A stretch of 64,000 bases of DNA from Streptomyces longhuiensis (GCF_020616555.1 NZ_CP085173.1:5720001-5784000); one strand, 5' to 3'. Numbered from the stretch's first letter, positions 1 through 11,426 are shown. The notes: generated from the letters alone by a model not told the origin. Translations and numbers: made by a program.

Positions 1-1
1 G

Positions 2-331
2 AAGGGCGACCTTCACAACCGCCGTCAGGTGCTCCAGGTCATCACGGACAAGAGCGTCGTCCACACGCTCTTCACCGAGATCGCCCCGCGCTACGAGAAC
101 CGTCCGGGTGGTTACACCCGTATCACCAAGATCGGTAACCGCCGTGGCGACAACGCGCCCATGGCTGTCATCGAGCTGGTCGAGGCGCTGACGGTTGCGC
201 AGCAGGCCACCGGTGAGGCCGAGGCCGCCACCAAGCGTGCCGCCAAGGACACCGAGGCTGCCGCTCCGGCCGCCGAGGTCGTCGAGGACGCCGCAGCGGT
301 CGAGGCCGCTGAGGAGTCCAAGGACGCCTGA
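2..331 (+). CDS. rplQ: 50S ribosomal protein L17, C-terminal part
   Basis: This is the 3' part of the gene for large-subunit protein L17; the start lies left of the window. The visible frame carries the family signature [11 protein letters not shown] near the left edge, then [28 protein letters not shown], the conserved C-terminal core of L17. An Ala/Glu-rich acidic tail of about 50 residues follows; such tails are usual in actinobacterial L17. The GTG at 29 is internal and is not the real start. The gene is followed by a strong hairpin terminator and then truA, as in other Streptomyces. Confidence 0.95.
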   Translation, partial: KGDLHNRRQVLQVITDKSVVHTLFTEIAPRYENRPGGYTRITKIGNRRGDNAPMAVIELVEALTVAQQATGEAEAATKRAAKDTEAAAPAAEVVEDAAAVEAAEESKDA

Positions 332-349
332 GGCTCAGCCTTGATGTGA

Positions 350-380
350 GCGGGTCCGCCCTTCGGGGCGGGCCCGCTTT
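350..380 (+). terminator. rho-independent type terminator after rplQ
   Basis: A 12-bp stem (350-361 pairing with 366-377, one G-T wobble) closes a TTCG tetraloop and is followed by TTT. It sits 19 bases past the rplQ stop and before the truA ribosome binding site, so it probably ends or attenuates the ribosomal protein transcript. Confidence 0.8.
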
Positions 381-410
381 CGTATTGCCTTCGCCTGAGA
401 GGATCTGTGT

Positions 411-1280
411 GTGAGTGACGAGGTAGAGCCCGGGTTCGTGCGGGTGCGGCTGGATCTGTCGTACGACGGCAAGGACTTCTCCGGGTGGGCGAAGCAGGCC
501 AGCGGCCGGCGGACCGTGCAGGGCGAGATCGAGGACGCGCTGAAGACCGTGACCCGGTCCGCGCAGACGTACGAGCTGACCGTGGCGGGGCGGACCGACG
601 CGGGGGTGCACGCGCGCGGGCAGGTCGCGCATGTCGATCTGCCCGAGGACGTCTGGGCCGAGCACCAGGACAAGCTCCTGCGCCGGCTCGCGGGGCGGCT
701 GCCGCACGATGTGCGGGTGTGGAAGGTGGCTCAGGCGCCGACCGGGTTCAACGCGCGCTTCGCCGCCGTGTGGCGTCGGTACGTGTACCGGGTGACCGAC
801 AACCCCGGTGGTGTCGATCCGCTGCTGCGCAGTCATGTGCTGTGGCACGACTGGGAGTTGGACCTCGACGCGATGAACGCGGCCGCCGAGAAGCTGCTCG
901 GGGAGCACGACTTCGCCGCGTACTGCAAGCGGCGCGAGGGCGCGACGACGATCCGTACGCTCCAGGAGCTGCGGTGGGAGCGGTCGCCCGACGGGATCCT
1001 CGAAGCGACCGTCCGGGCCGACGCCTTCTGCCACAACATGGTGCGCTCGCTGGTCGGCGCGATGCTGTTCGTCGGTGACGGGCACCGGCCGCCGGACTGG
1101 CCCGCGAAGGTCCTGGCCGCCGGTGTGCGGGACTCGGCGGTGCACGTGGTGCGGCCGCACGGTCTGACGCTGGAGGAAGTCGGTTACCCGGCCGACGAGT
1201 TGCTCGCGGCGCGCAGCAAGGAGGCCAGGAACAAGCGGACGCTGCCGGGAGCGCCCTTCTCGGAGCCGGGGTGCTGCTGA
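411..1280 (+). CDS. truA: tRNA pseudouridine(38-40) synthase TruA
   Basis: TruA converts uridines 38-40 of the tRNA anticodon arm to pseudouridine. The 289-residue product has the family signature [12 protein letters not shown] at 60-71; Asp63 is the expected catalytic nucleophile. The C-terminal block [14 protein letters not shown] is the other conserved TruA segment. The start is GTG 411, with GAGAGGA about 7 bases upstream. The gene follows rplQ, a classic bacterial linkage. Length is normal for the family (about 245-290). Confidence 0.96.
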   Translation: MSDEVEPGFVRVRLDLSYDGKDFSGWAKQASGRRTVQGEIEDALKTVTRSAQTYELTVAGRTDAGVHARGQVAHVDLPEDVWAEHQDKLLRRLAGRLPHDVRVWKVAQAPTGFNARFAAVWRRYVYRVTDNPGGVDPLLRSHVLWHDWELDLDAMNAAAEKLLGEHDFAAYCKRREGATTIRTLQELRWERSPDGILEATVRADAFCHNMVRSLVGAMLFVGDGHRPPDWPAKVLAAGVRDSAVHVVRPHGLTLEEVGYPADELLAARSKEARNKRTLPGAPFSEPGCC

Positions 1281-1284
1281 ACCC

Positions 1285-2151
1285 CTACTGGGGTGCCTCT
1301 GCCGCCGCGGAGGCCTGTGCCTCGCCGCGCCGGGTGATCTGTCGGAACGTGAACTCGGCGAGGTCGTCACCGGTGGTGAAGACGGCGCGGTCCTTGGTGG
1401 TGACGTCCCGGCCGCCGCTGGTGAACCCGGCGGTCGTGAAGTACGCGTAGCGGCCGTACGAGTTGGTGGTCGAGCGGCAGATCGTCGTACGGCAGAACGC
1501 GGGGACGCCCGAGCCGGACAGGGAGGTCACGGTGCCCTTGGTGTACTGGTTCTTGGCCTTGGTGGCCTGGGCCTCCGTGTCGAAGACGGCGACGCCCACG
1601 GTGACCGCGACGCCGTCCTTCGCGTAGGTGGCGCGGATCAGGCGCGTGCAGTCGTTGCCGGTCAGGACGCCGCCGAGCGCGCCCTGGGTGACCGAGGCGC
1701 AGCTCTTCGTGCTGGCCGTGGCGCCCTTCTTGTAGACGCGGTCGCCGACGGTGAGCTTGGTGCCGGGGAAGAGGGTGTCCGCGCCGAGCGGGGCCTTGTC
1801 CTTCTTGGCGCTGGAGATGAAGTCCTTGGGGTCGAGCGGGGGCGGCGGCGTGGTCTCCGCGAACGTCGGGTCCGCCGGGGCCGTGTCGCTCGGGATGTCC
1901 GCGGTCGTCGGCAGCTGGTCGGCGGGCTTGTTCGAGGCCGTGCTGTTGCCGTTGGCGGAGACGATCGCGAACGCGACGGCCGAGCCGACGGCGACCGTGG
2001 CGAGCGCGCCACCGCCGATCATCAGCCAGCGACGGCGCCGCGCGCGTGCCTCGGACGCTTCGGCGAGCGCCGCCCAGTCCGGTCCCTGTGAACCACCACT
2101 GCCCCCGGAACCCCACTGGGGTCCCCCCTGCCCAAAGCTCATGGGGCGCAT
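1285..2151 (-). CDS. membrane-anchored protein with extracytoplasmic domain, unknown function
   Basis: A 288-residue protein I cannot assign to a named family. It has a Gly/Ser-rich N-terminus, an Arg cluster (about 36-41), one hydrophobic segment (about 42-65), a Pro/Thr/Asp-rich linker to about 110, and a C-terminal domain with several cysteines (KSCAS, NDCTR, FCRTTICR) that could form disulfides outside the membrane. This suggests a type II, N-in protein. It is convergent with truA (4 bases apart) and read away from rplM. The start is uncertain between ATG 2151 and ATG 2142; neither has a clear ribosome binding site. Confidence 0.75.
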   Translation of the reverse strand: MRPMSFGQGGPQWGSGGSGGSQGPDWAALAEASEARARRRRWLMIGGGALATVAVGSAVAFAIVSANGNSTASNKPADQLPTTADIPSDTAPADPTFAETTPPPPLDPKDFISSAKKDKAPLGADTLFPGTKLTVGDRVYKKGATASTKSCASVTQGALGGVLTGNDCTRLIRATYAKDGVAVTVGVAVFDTEAQATKAKNQYTKGTVTSLSGSGVPAFCRTTICRSTTNSYGRYAYFTTAGFTSGGRDVTTKDRAVFTTGDDLAEFTFRQITRRGEAQASAAAEAPQ

Positions 2152-2311
2152 CTTAGACCGACGCGCAGGGGGTGCCGGGGCGCGGTGGGGAAGGGGTGCG
2201 CAGGGTCTGGTCGATCTTGTGTGTGCCGTGTGTGCGCTTCCTGTGTGCCGGGGGTCACGCTAGTGCGGCGCTGCCTGCGGCGACGTGCGGTTACTCTGGT
2301 AGACGGCTAGG

Positions 2312-2326
2312 GCCGCACAGTGCGGC
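2312..2326. promoter_or_regulatory. perfect 7-1-7 palindrome upstream of rplM promoter
   Basis: GCCGCAC-A-GTGCGGC, a perfect inverted repeat with a one-base centre, ends 33 bases before the -35 box at 2360. It could be an operator for rplM-rpsI or for the divergent gene at 1285-2151. The 421-base gap 2152-2572 holds this element, the promoter and the rplM leader; I see no gene in it. Confidence 0.4.
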
Positions 2327-2359
2327 GGATCCGGCGGTGCCGGTGTCCAGGTCCGCGTT

Positions 2360-2389
2360 TTGACCCGTACGGGGAAGCGCGGGTATCCT
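2360..2389 (+). promoter_or_regulatory. probable housekeeping sigma promoter of rplM-rpsI
   Basis: TTGACC (2360-2365) and TATCCT (2384-2389) are separated by 18 bases, close to the HrdB-type consensus. Transcription would start near 2396, giving a leader of about 175 nt before the rplM GTG. Confidence 0.65.
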
Positions 2390-2518
2390 GCCTAGTCGTT
2401 GTGTGTATTGGCTTGCTCGCTCTCGCGTGAGGGGCCATGCGCAGGTTCCCTGGAGCAGTTACCAGTGGGCGGCATACGGGCGCTGAACCCGGCACTGTCG
2501 TCCCCAGCTGCACGATCG

Positions 2519-2555
2519 CTTCAGTGATGCCACTTTCAGCACCCATCCACTGAAG
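2519..2555 (+). promoter_or_regulatory. stem-loop in the rplM leader next to the ribosome binding site
   Basis: CTTCAGTG (2519-2526) pairs perfectly with CACTGAAG (2548-2555) across a 21-nt loop. It lies directly before the purine-rich stretch and GAAGG that precede the GTG at 2573. Leaders of rplM operons in some bacteria bind L13 for feedback control; that this is such a site is inference from position only. Confidence 0.35.
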
Positions 2556-2572
2556 AAGAAGAAGGCTGCTAA

Positions 2573-3016
2573 GTGCGTACGTACAGCCCCAAGCCCGGCG
2601 ACATCACTCGCCAGTGGTACGTCATCGACGCCCAGGATGTCGTCCTGGGTCGTCTGGCGACCACCGCCGCGAACATCCTGCGGGGAAAGCACAAGCCGAT
2701 CTACGCCCCCCACGTCGACGCTGGTGACTTCGTCATCATCATCAACGCGGACAAGGTGCACCTTTCCGGCAACAAGAAGACCCAGAAGATGGCGTACCGC
2801 CACTCCGGCTACCCGGGCGGTCTGCGTTCCGTTCGTTACGACGAGCTGCTGGACAAGAACCCGGAGAAGGCCGTCGAGAAGGCCATCAAGGGCATGATCC
2901 CCAAGAACACCCTGGGCCGTCAGGTGCTCTCGAAGCTGAAGGTCTACTCGGGCGACCAGCACCCCCACGCTGCCCAGCAGCCGGTGCCGTTCGAGATCAC
3001 CCAGGTCGCGCAGTAG
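2573..3016 (+). CDS. rplM: 50S ribosomal protein L13
   Basis: L13 is an early-assembly protein of the 50S subunit. The 147-residue product shows family blocks [22 protein letters not shown] and the C-terminal [17 protein letters not shown]. Length is normal. The start is GTG 2573 after GAAGG. It is co-transcribed with rpsI, 44 bases downstream, the near-universal L13-S9 pairing. Confidence 0.97.
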   Translation: MRTYSPKPGDITRQWYVIDAQDVVLGRLATTAANILRGKHKPIYAPHVDAGDFVIIINADKVHLSGNKKTQKMAYRHSGYPGGLRSVRYDELLDKNPEKAVEKAIKGMIPKNTLGRQVLSKLKVYSGDQHPHAAQQPVPFEITQVAQ

Positions 3017-3060
3017 TTCCGGCCACACCCCCAAAGACAGAAAAGAATCTGAGGAGAATC

Positions 3061-3582
3061 GTGGCCGAGACCACCGTTGAGCAGCCGGTCGAAGAGACCG
3101 AGATTGTCGACGTCGAGCAGTACACCACCGAGTCCGAGGTCCCCGTCGAGGGCGAGTACACCTCGGAGTCGAACGCGGCGCGCTTCGGCGACCCGCAGCC
3201 GGCCGCCGGCCTGGGCCGTCGCAAGAACGCCATCGCGCGCGTTCGCATCGTGCCCGGCACCGGCAAGTGGAAGGTCAACGGGCGTACGCTCGAGGACTAC
3301 TTCCCGAACAAGGTCCACCAGCAGGAAGTCAACGAGCCCTTCAAGGTGCTCGAGCTCGACAACCGCTACGACGTCATCGCCCGCATCTCGGGTGGCGGCG
3401 TCTCCGGTCAGGCCGGTGCGCTCCGTCTCGGTGTCGCCCGTGCGCTGAACGAGGCCGACGTCGACAACAACCGCGGCGCCCTCAAGAAGGCCGGTTACCT
3501 CAAGCGTGACGACCGTGCGGTCGAGCGCAAGAAGGCCGGTCTCAAAAAGGCCCGTAAGGCCCCGCAGTACAGCAAGCGCTAA
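3061..3582 (+). CDS. rpsI: 30S ribosomal protein S9
   Basis: S9 sits in the 30S head with its C-terminal tail near the P-site tRNA. The 173-residue product has the S9 core from [17 protein letters not shown] (about 51-67) to the basic end [11 protein letters not shown], in which the last Lys-Arg is conserved. The first 45 or so residues are an acidic Glu/Thr/Val extension typical of actinobacterial S9. The start is GTG 3061 behind GAGGAG. A strong terminator follows. Confidence 0.97.
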   Translation: MAETTVEQPVEETEIVDVEQYTTESEVPVEGEYTSESNAARFGDPQPAAGLGRRKNAIARVRIVPGTGKWKVNGRTLEDYFPNKVHQQEVNEPFKVLELDNRYDVIARISGGGVSGQAGALRLGVARALNEADVDNNRGALKKAGYLKRDDRAVERKKAGLKKARKAPQYSKR

Positions 3583-3607
3583 ATCGCTGCTGCTTGTTCG
3601 TTTCGTT

Positions 3608-3640
3608 CGCCCCGGCGGCACGCTGTGTGCCGCCGGGGCG
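3608..3640 (+). terminator. terminator of the rplM-rpsI operon
   Basis: A perfect 13-bp GC-rich stem (3608-3620 with 3628-3640) with a 7-nt loop begins 25 bases past the rpsI stop and is followed by TTCGTAT. Confidence 0.85.
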
Positions 3641-3671
3641 TTCGTATATGGCGGCCCTGGGCGTATTTCGG

Positions 3672-3709
3672 CACAAGGTGCTCATAATAACGACACAAGG
3701 TGCTCATAA
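3672..3709 (+). repeat. 16-bp perfect direct repeat, 22-bp period, upstream of glmM
   Basis: CACAAGGTGCTCATAA occurs at 3672-3687 and, identically, at 3694-3709. The 22-bp period is about two helical turns, so both copies face the same side of the DNA. Each copy ends in an A+T-rich CATAA. They lie 62-100 bases before the glmM start. Two regulator sites or duplicated promoter elements are both possible; this is not the DasR dre sequence I know. Confidence 0.7.
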
Positions 3710-3771
3710 GTTTGCATGCTCGGATGATTTCCGACGCTTCTTCGAGAATTGCGAAAGTTCGGAGGACACCA

Positions 3772-5130
3772 GTGGGACGACTGTTCGGCACGGACGGCGT
3801 ACGAGGTGTCGCCAACGCGGATCTGACGGCCGAGCTCGCGCTCGGACTCTCCGTGGCGGCGGCTCATGTGCTCGGCGAGGCGGGGACGTTCGAGGGGCAC
3901 CGCCCGGTGGCCGTGGTCGGTCGTGACCCGCGGGCTTCGGGCGAGTTCCTGGAGGCCGCGGTCGTCGCCGGTCTGGCGAGCGCGGGCGTCGACGTCCTGC
4001 GGGTCGGCGTGCTGCCCACCCCCGCGGTGGCGCATCTCACCGGCGCGCTGGGCGCCGACCTCGGCGTGATGCTGTCCGCCAGCCACAACGCGATGCCGGA
4101 CAACGGCATCAAGTTCTTCGCGCGCGGCGGCCACAAGCTCGCCGACGAGCTGGAGGACCGTATCGAGCAGGTCTACGAGCAGCACCGCACCGGTGCGCCG
4201 TGGGACCGCCCGACCGGTGCCGGCGTCGGCCGCGTCAACTCGTACGACGCGGGTGCCGACCAGTACGTCGCCCACCTCATCGGTGTGCTGCCCAACCGCC
4301 TCGACGGCCTGCGGATCGTCCTGGACGAGGCGCACGGCGCGGCGGCGCGGGTCTCGCCCGAGGCGTTCACGCGGGCCGGTGCCCAGATCGTCACGATCGG
4401 CGCCGACCCGGACGGTCTGAACATCAACGACGGCTGCGGCTCCACCCACCTCGACCTGCTGAAGGCCGCCGTCGTCGAGCACGGCGCCGACCTCGGCATC
4501 GCGCACGACGGTGACGCCGACCGCTGCCTGGCCGTCGACCACACGGGCGCCGAGATCGACGGGGACCAGATCCTCGCCGTGCTCGCCCTGTCGATGCGGG
4601 AGCACGGCGCCCTGCGCCAGGACACCGTTGTCGCGACCGTCATGTCGAACCTCGGCTTCAAGCTGGCCATGGAGCGCGAGGGCATCGAGTTCGTGGCGAC
4701 CGCCGTCGGTGACCGGTACGTCCTGGAGTCGATGAAGGAGCACGGGTACGCGCTCGGCGGCGAGCAGTCCGGGCACGTGATCATCCTCGACCACGCGACG
4801 ACCGGCGACGGCACGCTCACGGGTCTGCTGCTCGCGGCCCGCGTCGCCCAGACCGGCCGCACCCTCCAGGACCTCGCCTCCGTCATGGAGCGCCTGCCGC
4901 AGGTCCTGGTCAACGTGCGCGACGTCGACAAGTCCCGCGTCACGACGTCCGCCGAACTGGCCGCCGCCGTCACCGACGCCGAGCGTGAGCTGGGTGCGAC
5001 GGGCCGGGTGCTGCTGCGTTCGTCCGGCACGGAGCCGCTGGTCCGCGTCATGGTCGAGGCCGCCGACATCGAGCAGGCCCGCTCGATCGCCGGCCGCCTC
5101 GCCGATGTCGTCAAGTCCACCCTGGGCTAA
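3772..5130 (+). CDS. glmM: phosphoglucosamine mutase
   Basis: GlmM converts glucosamine-6-phosphate to glucosamine-1-phosphate, on the path to UDP-GlcNAc for peptidoglycan. It begins [11 protein letters not shown], has the phosphoserine loop SASHN with Ser104 expected to carry phosphate, the metal loop DGDADR, and the sugar-binding EQSGH. The C-terminal RSSGTEP phosphate-binding block is present. The frame is open further upstream, but GTG 3772 with GGAGGA ahead gives 452 residues and the canonical N-terminus. glmS lies 2.5 kb downstream, so two steps of the pathway are close together. Confidence 0.97.
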   Translation: MGRLFGTDGVRGVANADLTAELALGLSVAAAHVLGEAGTFEGHRPVAVVGRDPRASGEFLEAAVVAGLASAGVDVLRVGVLPTPAVAHLTGALGADLGVMLSASHNAMPDNGIKFFARGGHKLADELEDRIEQVYEQHRTGAPWDRPTGAGVGRVNSYDAGADQYVAHLIGVLPNRLDGLRIVLDEAHGAAARVSPEAFTRAGAQIVTIGADPDGLNINDGCGSTHLDLLKAAVVEHGADLGIAHDGDADRCLAVDHTGAEIDGDQILAVLALSMREHGALRQDTVVATVMSNLGFKLAMEREGIEFVATAVGDRYVLESMKEHGYALGGEQSGHVIILDHATTGDGTLTGLLLAARVAQTGRTLQDLASVMERLPQVLVNVRDVDKSRVTTSAELAAAVTDAERELGATGRVLLRSSGTEPLVRVMVEAADIEQARSIAGRLADVVKSTLG

Positions 5131-5146
5131 GGAAGTTCACACTGCG

Positions 5147-6097
5147 TCAGGCCGATTCGGGCGCAGGAGCGGCACGCTTGCGCTGTGTCGCCCAGAACCA
5201 CTTCTGGGCGAGCAGCGTGAGCGTGCCGGCCAGGACGATGCCGCCGAGGTTCGCGAGGAGCTGGGCGGTCGAGCCCCATGTCTGGGCGTAGTCGCTGTAC
5301 GCGAACGCCACCGCCGCGTTCGCCGCCGCCGGGACCGTCGTCACCGAGATGGCGACACCGATCAGGGCGCCCGACTTCGCCGACGTGAGGGACAGCGTCC
5401 CGGCGATGCCCGCGAGGAACGCCACGACGAACGACATCCAGTCCGGCTTCCAGATGAACGACGTGTTCGGCCGGTCCCCCTCGATCATCGAGCGCGTGAA
5501 CAGGCCGAACGTGTCCAGCAGCCAGCTGAACCCGGCCGTCAGCAGCATCGCGGCGGCGAATCCCGCGAGCAGCGCCCACAGCGAGCGCCACACCAGGCGC
5601 GGGGCGCGCTGCACCAGTGCCGTGGAGATCCCGGCGAGCGGCCCGAACTCGGGGCCGACGGCCATCGCGCCGACGATCAGGATCGCGTTGTCCAGCATCA
5701 CACCGCAGGCCGCGAGCATCGTCGCGACGGCCAGGAACGCCACGTAGGTGACGTTGAGCGTGGACTCCTCGTGCGTCGCGTCCGTCAGCGCTTCCCACAG
5801 GACCGCGTCCGCACCCTCGCCCGGCGCCTCGTCCTCCGCCCGGTCGGCCAGCCTCGACAGCGACAGGTCGATGTTCTCGACCGCGATCGAGCCCGTCGTG
5901 TCGATGTGGAGGCCGCGCAGCCCGCTGATCAGCTCGTCGCCGGCCTCCCGCGCGACATCGCACATCACGACGTCGCCCTTGGGGTCGCGGGCCGCGCCGG
6001 GCACCACCACGAGATGGGTGGTGCCGACGGTCCTCCCGATCAGGCGGGCCACCGCGTCGGTCTTGTCGGCCGGGGTGATCAGTCGCAGGTGCAGCAT
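5147..6097 (-). CDS. DUF389 family integral membrane protein
   Basis: The 316-residue protein has an N-terminal soluble domain of about 110 residues and then about six hydrophobic helices (from about 120 to 305) containing the DUF389 hallmark NAILIVGAMAVGPEFGPLAGIS. The C-terminus is short and basic. The molecular role of the family is not established. It is convergent with glmM, 16 bases apart, and starts 25 bases from the coaA stop on the same strand, so it may be co-transcribed behind coaA. Confidence 0.85.
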   Translation of the reverse strand: MLHLRLITPADKTDAVARLIGRTVGTTHLVVVPGAARDPKGDVVMCDVAREAGDELISGLRGLHIDTTGSIAVENIDLSLSRLADRAEDEAPGEGADAVLWEALTDATHEESTLNVTYVAFLAVATMLAACGVMLDNAILIVGAMAVGPEFGPLAGISTALVQRAPRLVWRSLWALLAGFAAAMLLTAGFSWLLDTFGLFTRSMIEGDRPNTSFIWKPDWMSFVVAFLAGIAGTLSLTSAKSGALIGVAISVTTVPAAANAAVAFAYSDYAQTWGSTAQLLANLGGIVLAGTLTLLAQKWFWATQRKRAAPAPESA

Positions 6098-6122
6098 GCG
6101 GGAAGCGTAGCTTTCCGGCGTT

Positions 6123-7130
6123 CTACAGCTTCCGCAGGCTCAGCCGCTGCACCTTGTGGTCGGGGCCCTTGCGCACGACGAGCGTCGCGCGGCCGCGCGT
6201 GGGCGCCACATTCTCCAGCAGGTTCGGCTTGTTGATGGTCCGCCAGGTCGTGCGCGCGTAGTCGAGCGCCTCCTCCTCGGAGACCTGCGTGTACTTGCGG
6301 AAGTACGAGGACGGGTTCTGGAAGGCCGTCTGGCGGAGCTTCTTGAACCGGTTGAGGTACCAGCTCTCGATGTCCTCGGCGCGCGCGTCCACGTACACGC
6401 TGAAGTCGAAGTAGTCGGCGAGGCCGACGCGGGTGCGGCCGTCCTTGCCGGGCATGGCCGGCTGGAGCACGTTCAGGCCCTCGACGATGAGGATGTCGGG
6501 GCGGCGGACCGTGAGCTTCTGGCCGGGCACGATGTCGTAGATGAGGTGGGAGTAGACGGGTGCCGACACCTCGTCCTTGCCCGCCTTGATGTCGGCGACG
6601 AAGCGGGTCAGGGCGCGGCGGTCGTACGACTCGGGGAAGCCCTTGCGCGACATCAGGCCGCGCCGCTCCAGCTCCTTCGTCGGCAGCAGGAAGCCGTCCG
6701 TGGTGACGAGCTCTACGCGCGGGTGCTCGGGCCAGCGGGACAGCAGCGCCTGGAGGAGGCGGGCGACGGTCGACTTGCCCACCGCCACCGAACCGGCGAC
6801 CCCTATGACGAAGGGCGTGCCCGACTGGGACGCCTTCTCCACGGTCTCGCCGAGGAAGGTGTTGAGGGCGCCGCGCAGGGTGTCGGTGGCGCCGACGTAG
6901 AGGTTGAGGAGGCGCGAGAGCGGGAGGTAGATGTCCCGGACCTCGTCCAGGTCGATGACATCGCCGAGGCCGCGCAGTTTCTCCAGCTCATCGGCGGTGA
7001 GGGGGAGCGGCGTCTTGTTGCGCAGCGCGCTCCACTCGGTGCGGGTGAGGTCGACGTAGGGAGTCGCCTCCGGCTTGTGCCGGTGGGCGCTCCGGGGTGC
7101 CGTCGGGGGCACGGAGACCGAAGAGATCAC
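6123..7130 (-). CDS. coaA: type I pantothenate kinase
   Basis: CoaA phosphorylates pantothenate, the first committed step of coenzyme A synthesis. The 335-residue protein has the P-loop GSVAVGKST at about 113-121, then [10 protein letters not shown] and the [10 protein letters not shown] and DFSVYVDA blocks typical of bacterial type I PanK, which is usually feedback-inhibited by CoA. The end [19 protein letters not shown] is also characteristic. The first 24 or so residues are a variable extension, and a start at a later Met cannot be excluded. acpS and nnr, 2.4-2.9 kb away, also handle cofactors. Confidence 0.95.
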   Translation of the reverse strand: MISSVSVPPTAPRSAHRHKPEATPYVDLTRTEWSALRNKTPLPLTADELEKLRGLGDVIDLDEVRDIYLPLSRLLNLYVGATDTLRGALNTFLGETVEKASQSGTPFVIGVAGSVAVGKSTVARLLQALLSRWPEHPRVELVTTDGFLLPTKELERRGLMSRKGFPESYDRRALTRFVADIKAGKDEVSAPVYSHLIYDIVPGQKLTVRRPDILIVEGLNVLQPAMPGKDGRTRVGLADYFDFSVYVDARAEDIESWYLNRFKKLRQTAFQNPSSYFRKYTQVSEEEALDYARTTWRTINKPNLLENVAPTRGRATLVVRKGPDHKVQRLSLRKL

Positions 7131-7294
7131 AGTCCATTGTTACGGCTGTGTGGACGGGGTGGGGGGTGGGGTGCGTCACCTTGGGGTCGGCGGGGTGCGT
7201 CGGAGTGGGGTTTTCGTGCGCGGTTCGTGCCTGATACGTGGCTGATGCGTGCTCGATTCCGGGGTTTCTGCGGTCACAGGTCTGGACCGGGCGG

Positions 7295-7314
7295 GGGAAC
7301 GGGGATACGTTCCC
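7295..7314. promoter_or_regulatory. 7-bp inverted repeat between coaA and the small gene at 7360
   Basis: GGGAACG (7295-7301) and CGTTCCC (7308-7314) are perfect inverted arms around a 6-bp centre, 46 bases ahead of the ATG at 7360 in the gap that also holds the divergent coaA promoter. It could be an operator or a leader hairpin. Confidence 0.4.
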
Positions 7315-7359
7315 GGCACCCGGCGCCGAGCCGCGCCGTCCGGGTGGGAGGGAACCGTC

Positions 7360-7593
7360 ATGGCCGTGCCCCGTTTGCGTGACCTCGTCCGGCGCAGACC
7401 CGGACCCGTCGAGGACGACTTCGCCGGGCACGTGCGCAGCGAGCTCGCCCTCGACCTGCCCGACGAGGACCTGCGCGACGATCTCGACGACTGTCTCGAC
7501 CTCTACGAGATGGGCAGCAAGCCGCGCTGCGAGGAAGTGGAGTATCTGCGTCTCCTCGAGGACGCGCGGGACCGGATCGTCTGGGGCTGCTGA
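7360..7593 (+). CDS. small acidic conserved-looking protein, unknown function
   Basis: A 77-residue protein starting ATG 7360 behind GGAGGGAACC. It has a basic start (PRLRDLVRRRPG) and then a strongly acidic helix-prone body ending in DRIVWGC. No known domain is recognised. It lies 23 bases before glmS and is probably co-transcribed with it. The frame is open further upstream, but the ribosome binding site favours 7360. Codon use is typical of real genes here. Confidence 0.7.
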   Translation: MAVPRLRDLVRRRPGPVEDDFAGHVRSELALDLPDEDLRDDLDDCLDLYEMGSKPRCEEVEYLRLLEDARDRIVWGC

Positions 7594-7616
7594 CCGCGCG
7601 GCCTTAGGCTGCCGCT

Positions 7617-9476
<1,860 letters not shown>

Positions 9477-9506
9477 GGCGCCGGATCTGATTACTAGGGG
9501 CTGGAT

Positions 9507-9875
9507 TTGATTATTGGGGTCGGGATCGACGTCGCCGAGATCGAGCGGTTCGAGGCGTCGCTGGCGCGTACGCCCGGAATGGCCGAACGGCTCTTCGTCG
9601 ATCGGGAGTTGCTGCTTCCCAGCGGGGAGCGGCGTGGCGTCGCCTCCCTGGCCGCGCGGTTCGCGGCCAAGGAGGCGCTGGCCAAGGCGCTGGGGGCGCC
9701 GGCCGGGTTGCGGTGGACCGATGCGGAGGTCTGTGTCGAGGAGAGTGGGCAGCCGCGGCTCCGGGTCACCGGGACCGTTGCTGCGCGTGCCGCGGAGATG
9801 GGTGTGCGCTCCTGGCATGTGTCGCTCAGCCATGACGCCGGGGTCGCGTCGGCGGTTGTGATCGCTGAGGGGTAG
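9507..9875 (+). CDS. acpS: holo-[acyl-carrier-protein] synthase
   Basis: AcpS transfers 4'-phosphopantetheine from CoA to acyl carrier proteins. The 122-residue protein has [13 protein letters not shown] (Asp8 binds metal) and [12 protein letters not shown], whose Glu is the second ligand, then the C-terminal VSLSHD. The start is an unusual TTG at 9507, chosen because it places the conserved IIGVGID at the N-terminus; TAGGGG lies about 6 bases upstream. It sits 30 bases after glmS and 105 before nnr, an order common in actinobacteria. Confidence 0.94.
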   Translation: MIIGVGIDVAEIERFEASLARTPGMAERLFVDRELLLPSGERRGVASLAARFAAKEALAKALGAPAGLRWTDAEVCVEESGQPRLRVTGTVAARAAEMGVRSWHVSLSHDAGVASAVVIAEG

Positions 9876-9980
9876 GGGTTCAGGAGCAGGGGCTGAGGGG
9901 TGGGGGGTGGGGGCGGCTCAGGCGTAAGGGCCGGCTTCGGCCACGGGCGCGGTGCTTCTCCGTGCGGGAGACTCGGTCCT

Positions 9981-11426
9981 ATGCGTACCGCCTACAGCGT
10001 CGACACCGTACGGACCGCCGAGCGTGCCCTCATGGCGCGGCTTCCCGAAGGCGCCCTGATGCAGCGGGCCGCCGCCGGGCTCGCCGTCGTCTGCGCCGAG
10101 CTCCTCGGCAAGGTGTACGGGGCCCGGGTCGTGCTCCTCGTCGGGTCCGGGGACAACGGGGGTGACGCCCTCTACGCCGGCGCCCGGCTCGCCCGCCGTG
10201 GCGCCGGGGTTGCCGCCGTGCTCCTGGACCCCGGGCGGGTGCACCGTGCCGGGCTTGCCGCGTTCCTCTCCGCCGGGGGGCGCGTCGCCGACTCCGGCGA
10301 GCGCGCTCTTGCCGGCGCCGATCTCGTCGTCGACGGGATCGTGGGCATCGGGGGGCGGGGTGGGCTGCGCGCGGCTGCCCTGCCCGTTGTCCGTGCTGCC
10401 TCGGCGTCCCGTGCCGTCGTCGTCTCCGTGGATCTGCCCAGTGGCGTCGACGCCGATACCGGGCAGGTCGCCGGGGAGGCCGTCCGCGCCGATGTGACCG
10501 TCACCTTCGGTGCGTACAAGCCCGGGCTTCTCGTCGATCCCGGGCGGGAGTACGCCGGTGCCGTCCGGCTCGTCGACATCGGGCTCGAACTGGGACGTGG
10601 GGCGGGGGAGTTGGAGGCCCTTCAGCACGGTGACGTGGCGGGGCTGCTGCCCGAACCCACCGGAGAGAGCGACAAGTACCGGCGTGGTGTCGTGGGCATC
10701 GTCGCCGGGTCCGCCCGGTATCCCGGTGCCGCCGTGCTTGCCGTCGCCGGGGCTCTGCGGGGTGGGGCCGGAGCCGTTCGGTACGTCGGGCCTGCGGCCG
10801 GCGCCGTCGTCTCGCGGTTCCCCGAGACCTTGGTGTCCGAGGGCGCACCCGGGAAGGCGGGGCGGGTGCAGGCGTGGGTGGCCGGGCCCGGACTGGGTGA
10901 CGACGCCTCCGGGCTCGCGGACGTCCTGGGTGCCGAGGTGCCCGTCCTGATCGACGCCGACGGGCTGCGGCTCGCCGATCCTGAGGCCGTTCGGGGGCGG
11001 GTCGCGCCTACGTTGCTCACGCCTCATGCGGGGGAGGCCGCCGCGTTGTTGGGAGCTGCCCGGGAGGAGGTGGAGGCGGAGCGGCTCGCCGCTGTGCGGG
11101 AGTTGGCCGACCGGTTCTCCGCCACGGTGCTCTTGAAGGGGTCCACCACCTTGGTCGCCGGGGGGCGGGGGGAGGGGGTGGGGCGTTCGGCTCGGGTCAA
11201 TTCCACGGGTACCGCCTGGCTGGCCACCGCGGGGAGTGGTGACGTGTTGTCCGGGCTCTGCGGGTCGCTGCTCGCTGCGGGGCTTGGAGCGCTCGATGCC
11301 GGGTCTGTGGGGGCCTACCTGCATGGGCTTGCTGCTCGGCGTGTGTCTGGTGGGGCGCCCGTGGTTGCACAGGATGTGGCTGAGGGGATTGCCGGGGCCT
11401 GGGGGGATGTTCGGCGCGGGGTGTAG
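9981..11426 (+). CDS. nnr: bifunctional NAD(P)HX epimerase / ADP-dependent NAD(P)HX dehydratase
   Basis: Nnr repairs hydrated NADH and NADPH. The N-terminal YjeF_N epimerase domain (about 1-220) has GSGDNGGDALYAGARLA and DLPSGVDADTG. The C-terminal ribokinase-like dehydratase domain (about 230-480) has LTPHAGEAAALLG, the LLKGSTT strand and NSTGTAWLATAGSGDVLSG, the nucleotide and catalytic loop. ATG 9981 gives 481 residues with the usual start; the longer upstream frame is an overlap artefact. Repeats begin just after the stop. Confidence 0.94.
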   Translation: MRTAYSVDTVRTAERALMARLPEGALMQRAAAGLAVVCAELLGKVYGARVVLLVGSGDNGGDALYAGARLARRGAGVAAVLLDPGRVHRAGLAAFLSAGGRVADSGERALAGADLVVDGIVGIGGRGGLRAAALPVVRAASASRAVVVSVDLPSGVDADTGQVAGEAVRADVTVTFGAYKPGLLVDPGREYAGAVRLVDIGLELGRGAGELEALQHGDVAGLLPEPTGESDKYRRGVVGIVAGSARYPGAAVLAVAGALRGGAGAVRYVGPAAGAVVSRFPETLVSEGAPGKAGRVQAWVAGPGLGDDASGLADVLGAEVPVLIDADGLRLADPEAVRGRVAPTLLTPHAGEAAALLGAAREEVEAERLAAVRELADRFSATVLLKGSTTLVAGGRGEGVGRSARVNSTGTAWLATAGSGDVLSGLCGSLLAAGLGALDAGSVGAYLHGLAARRVSGGAPVVAQDVAEGIAGAWGDVRRGV

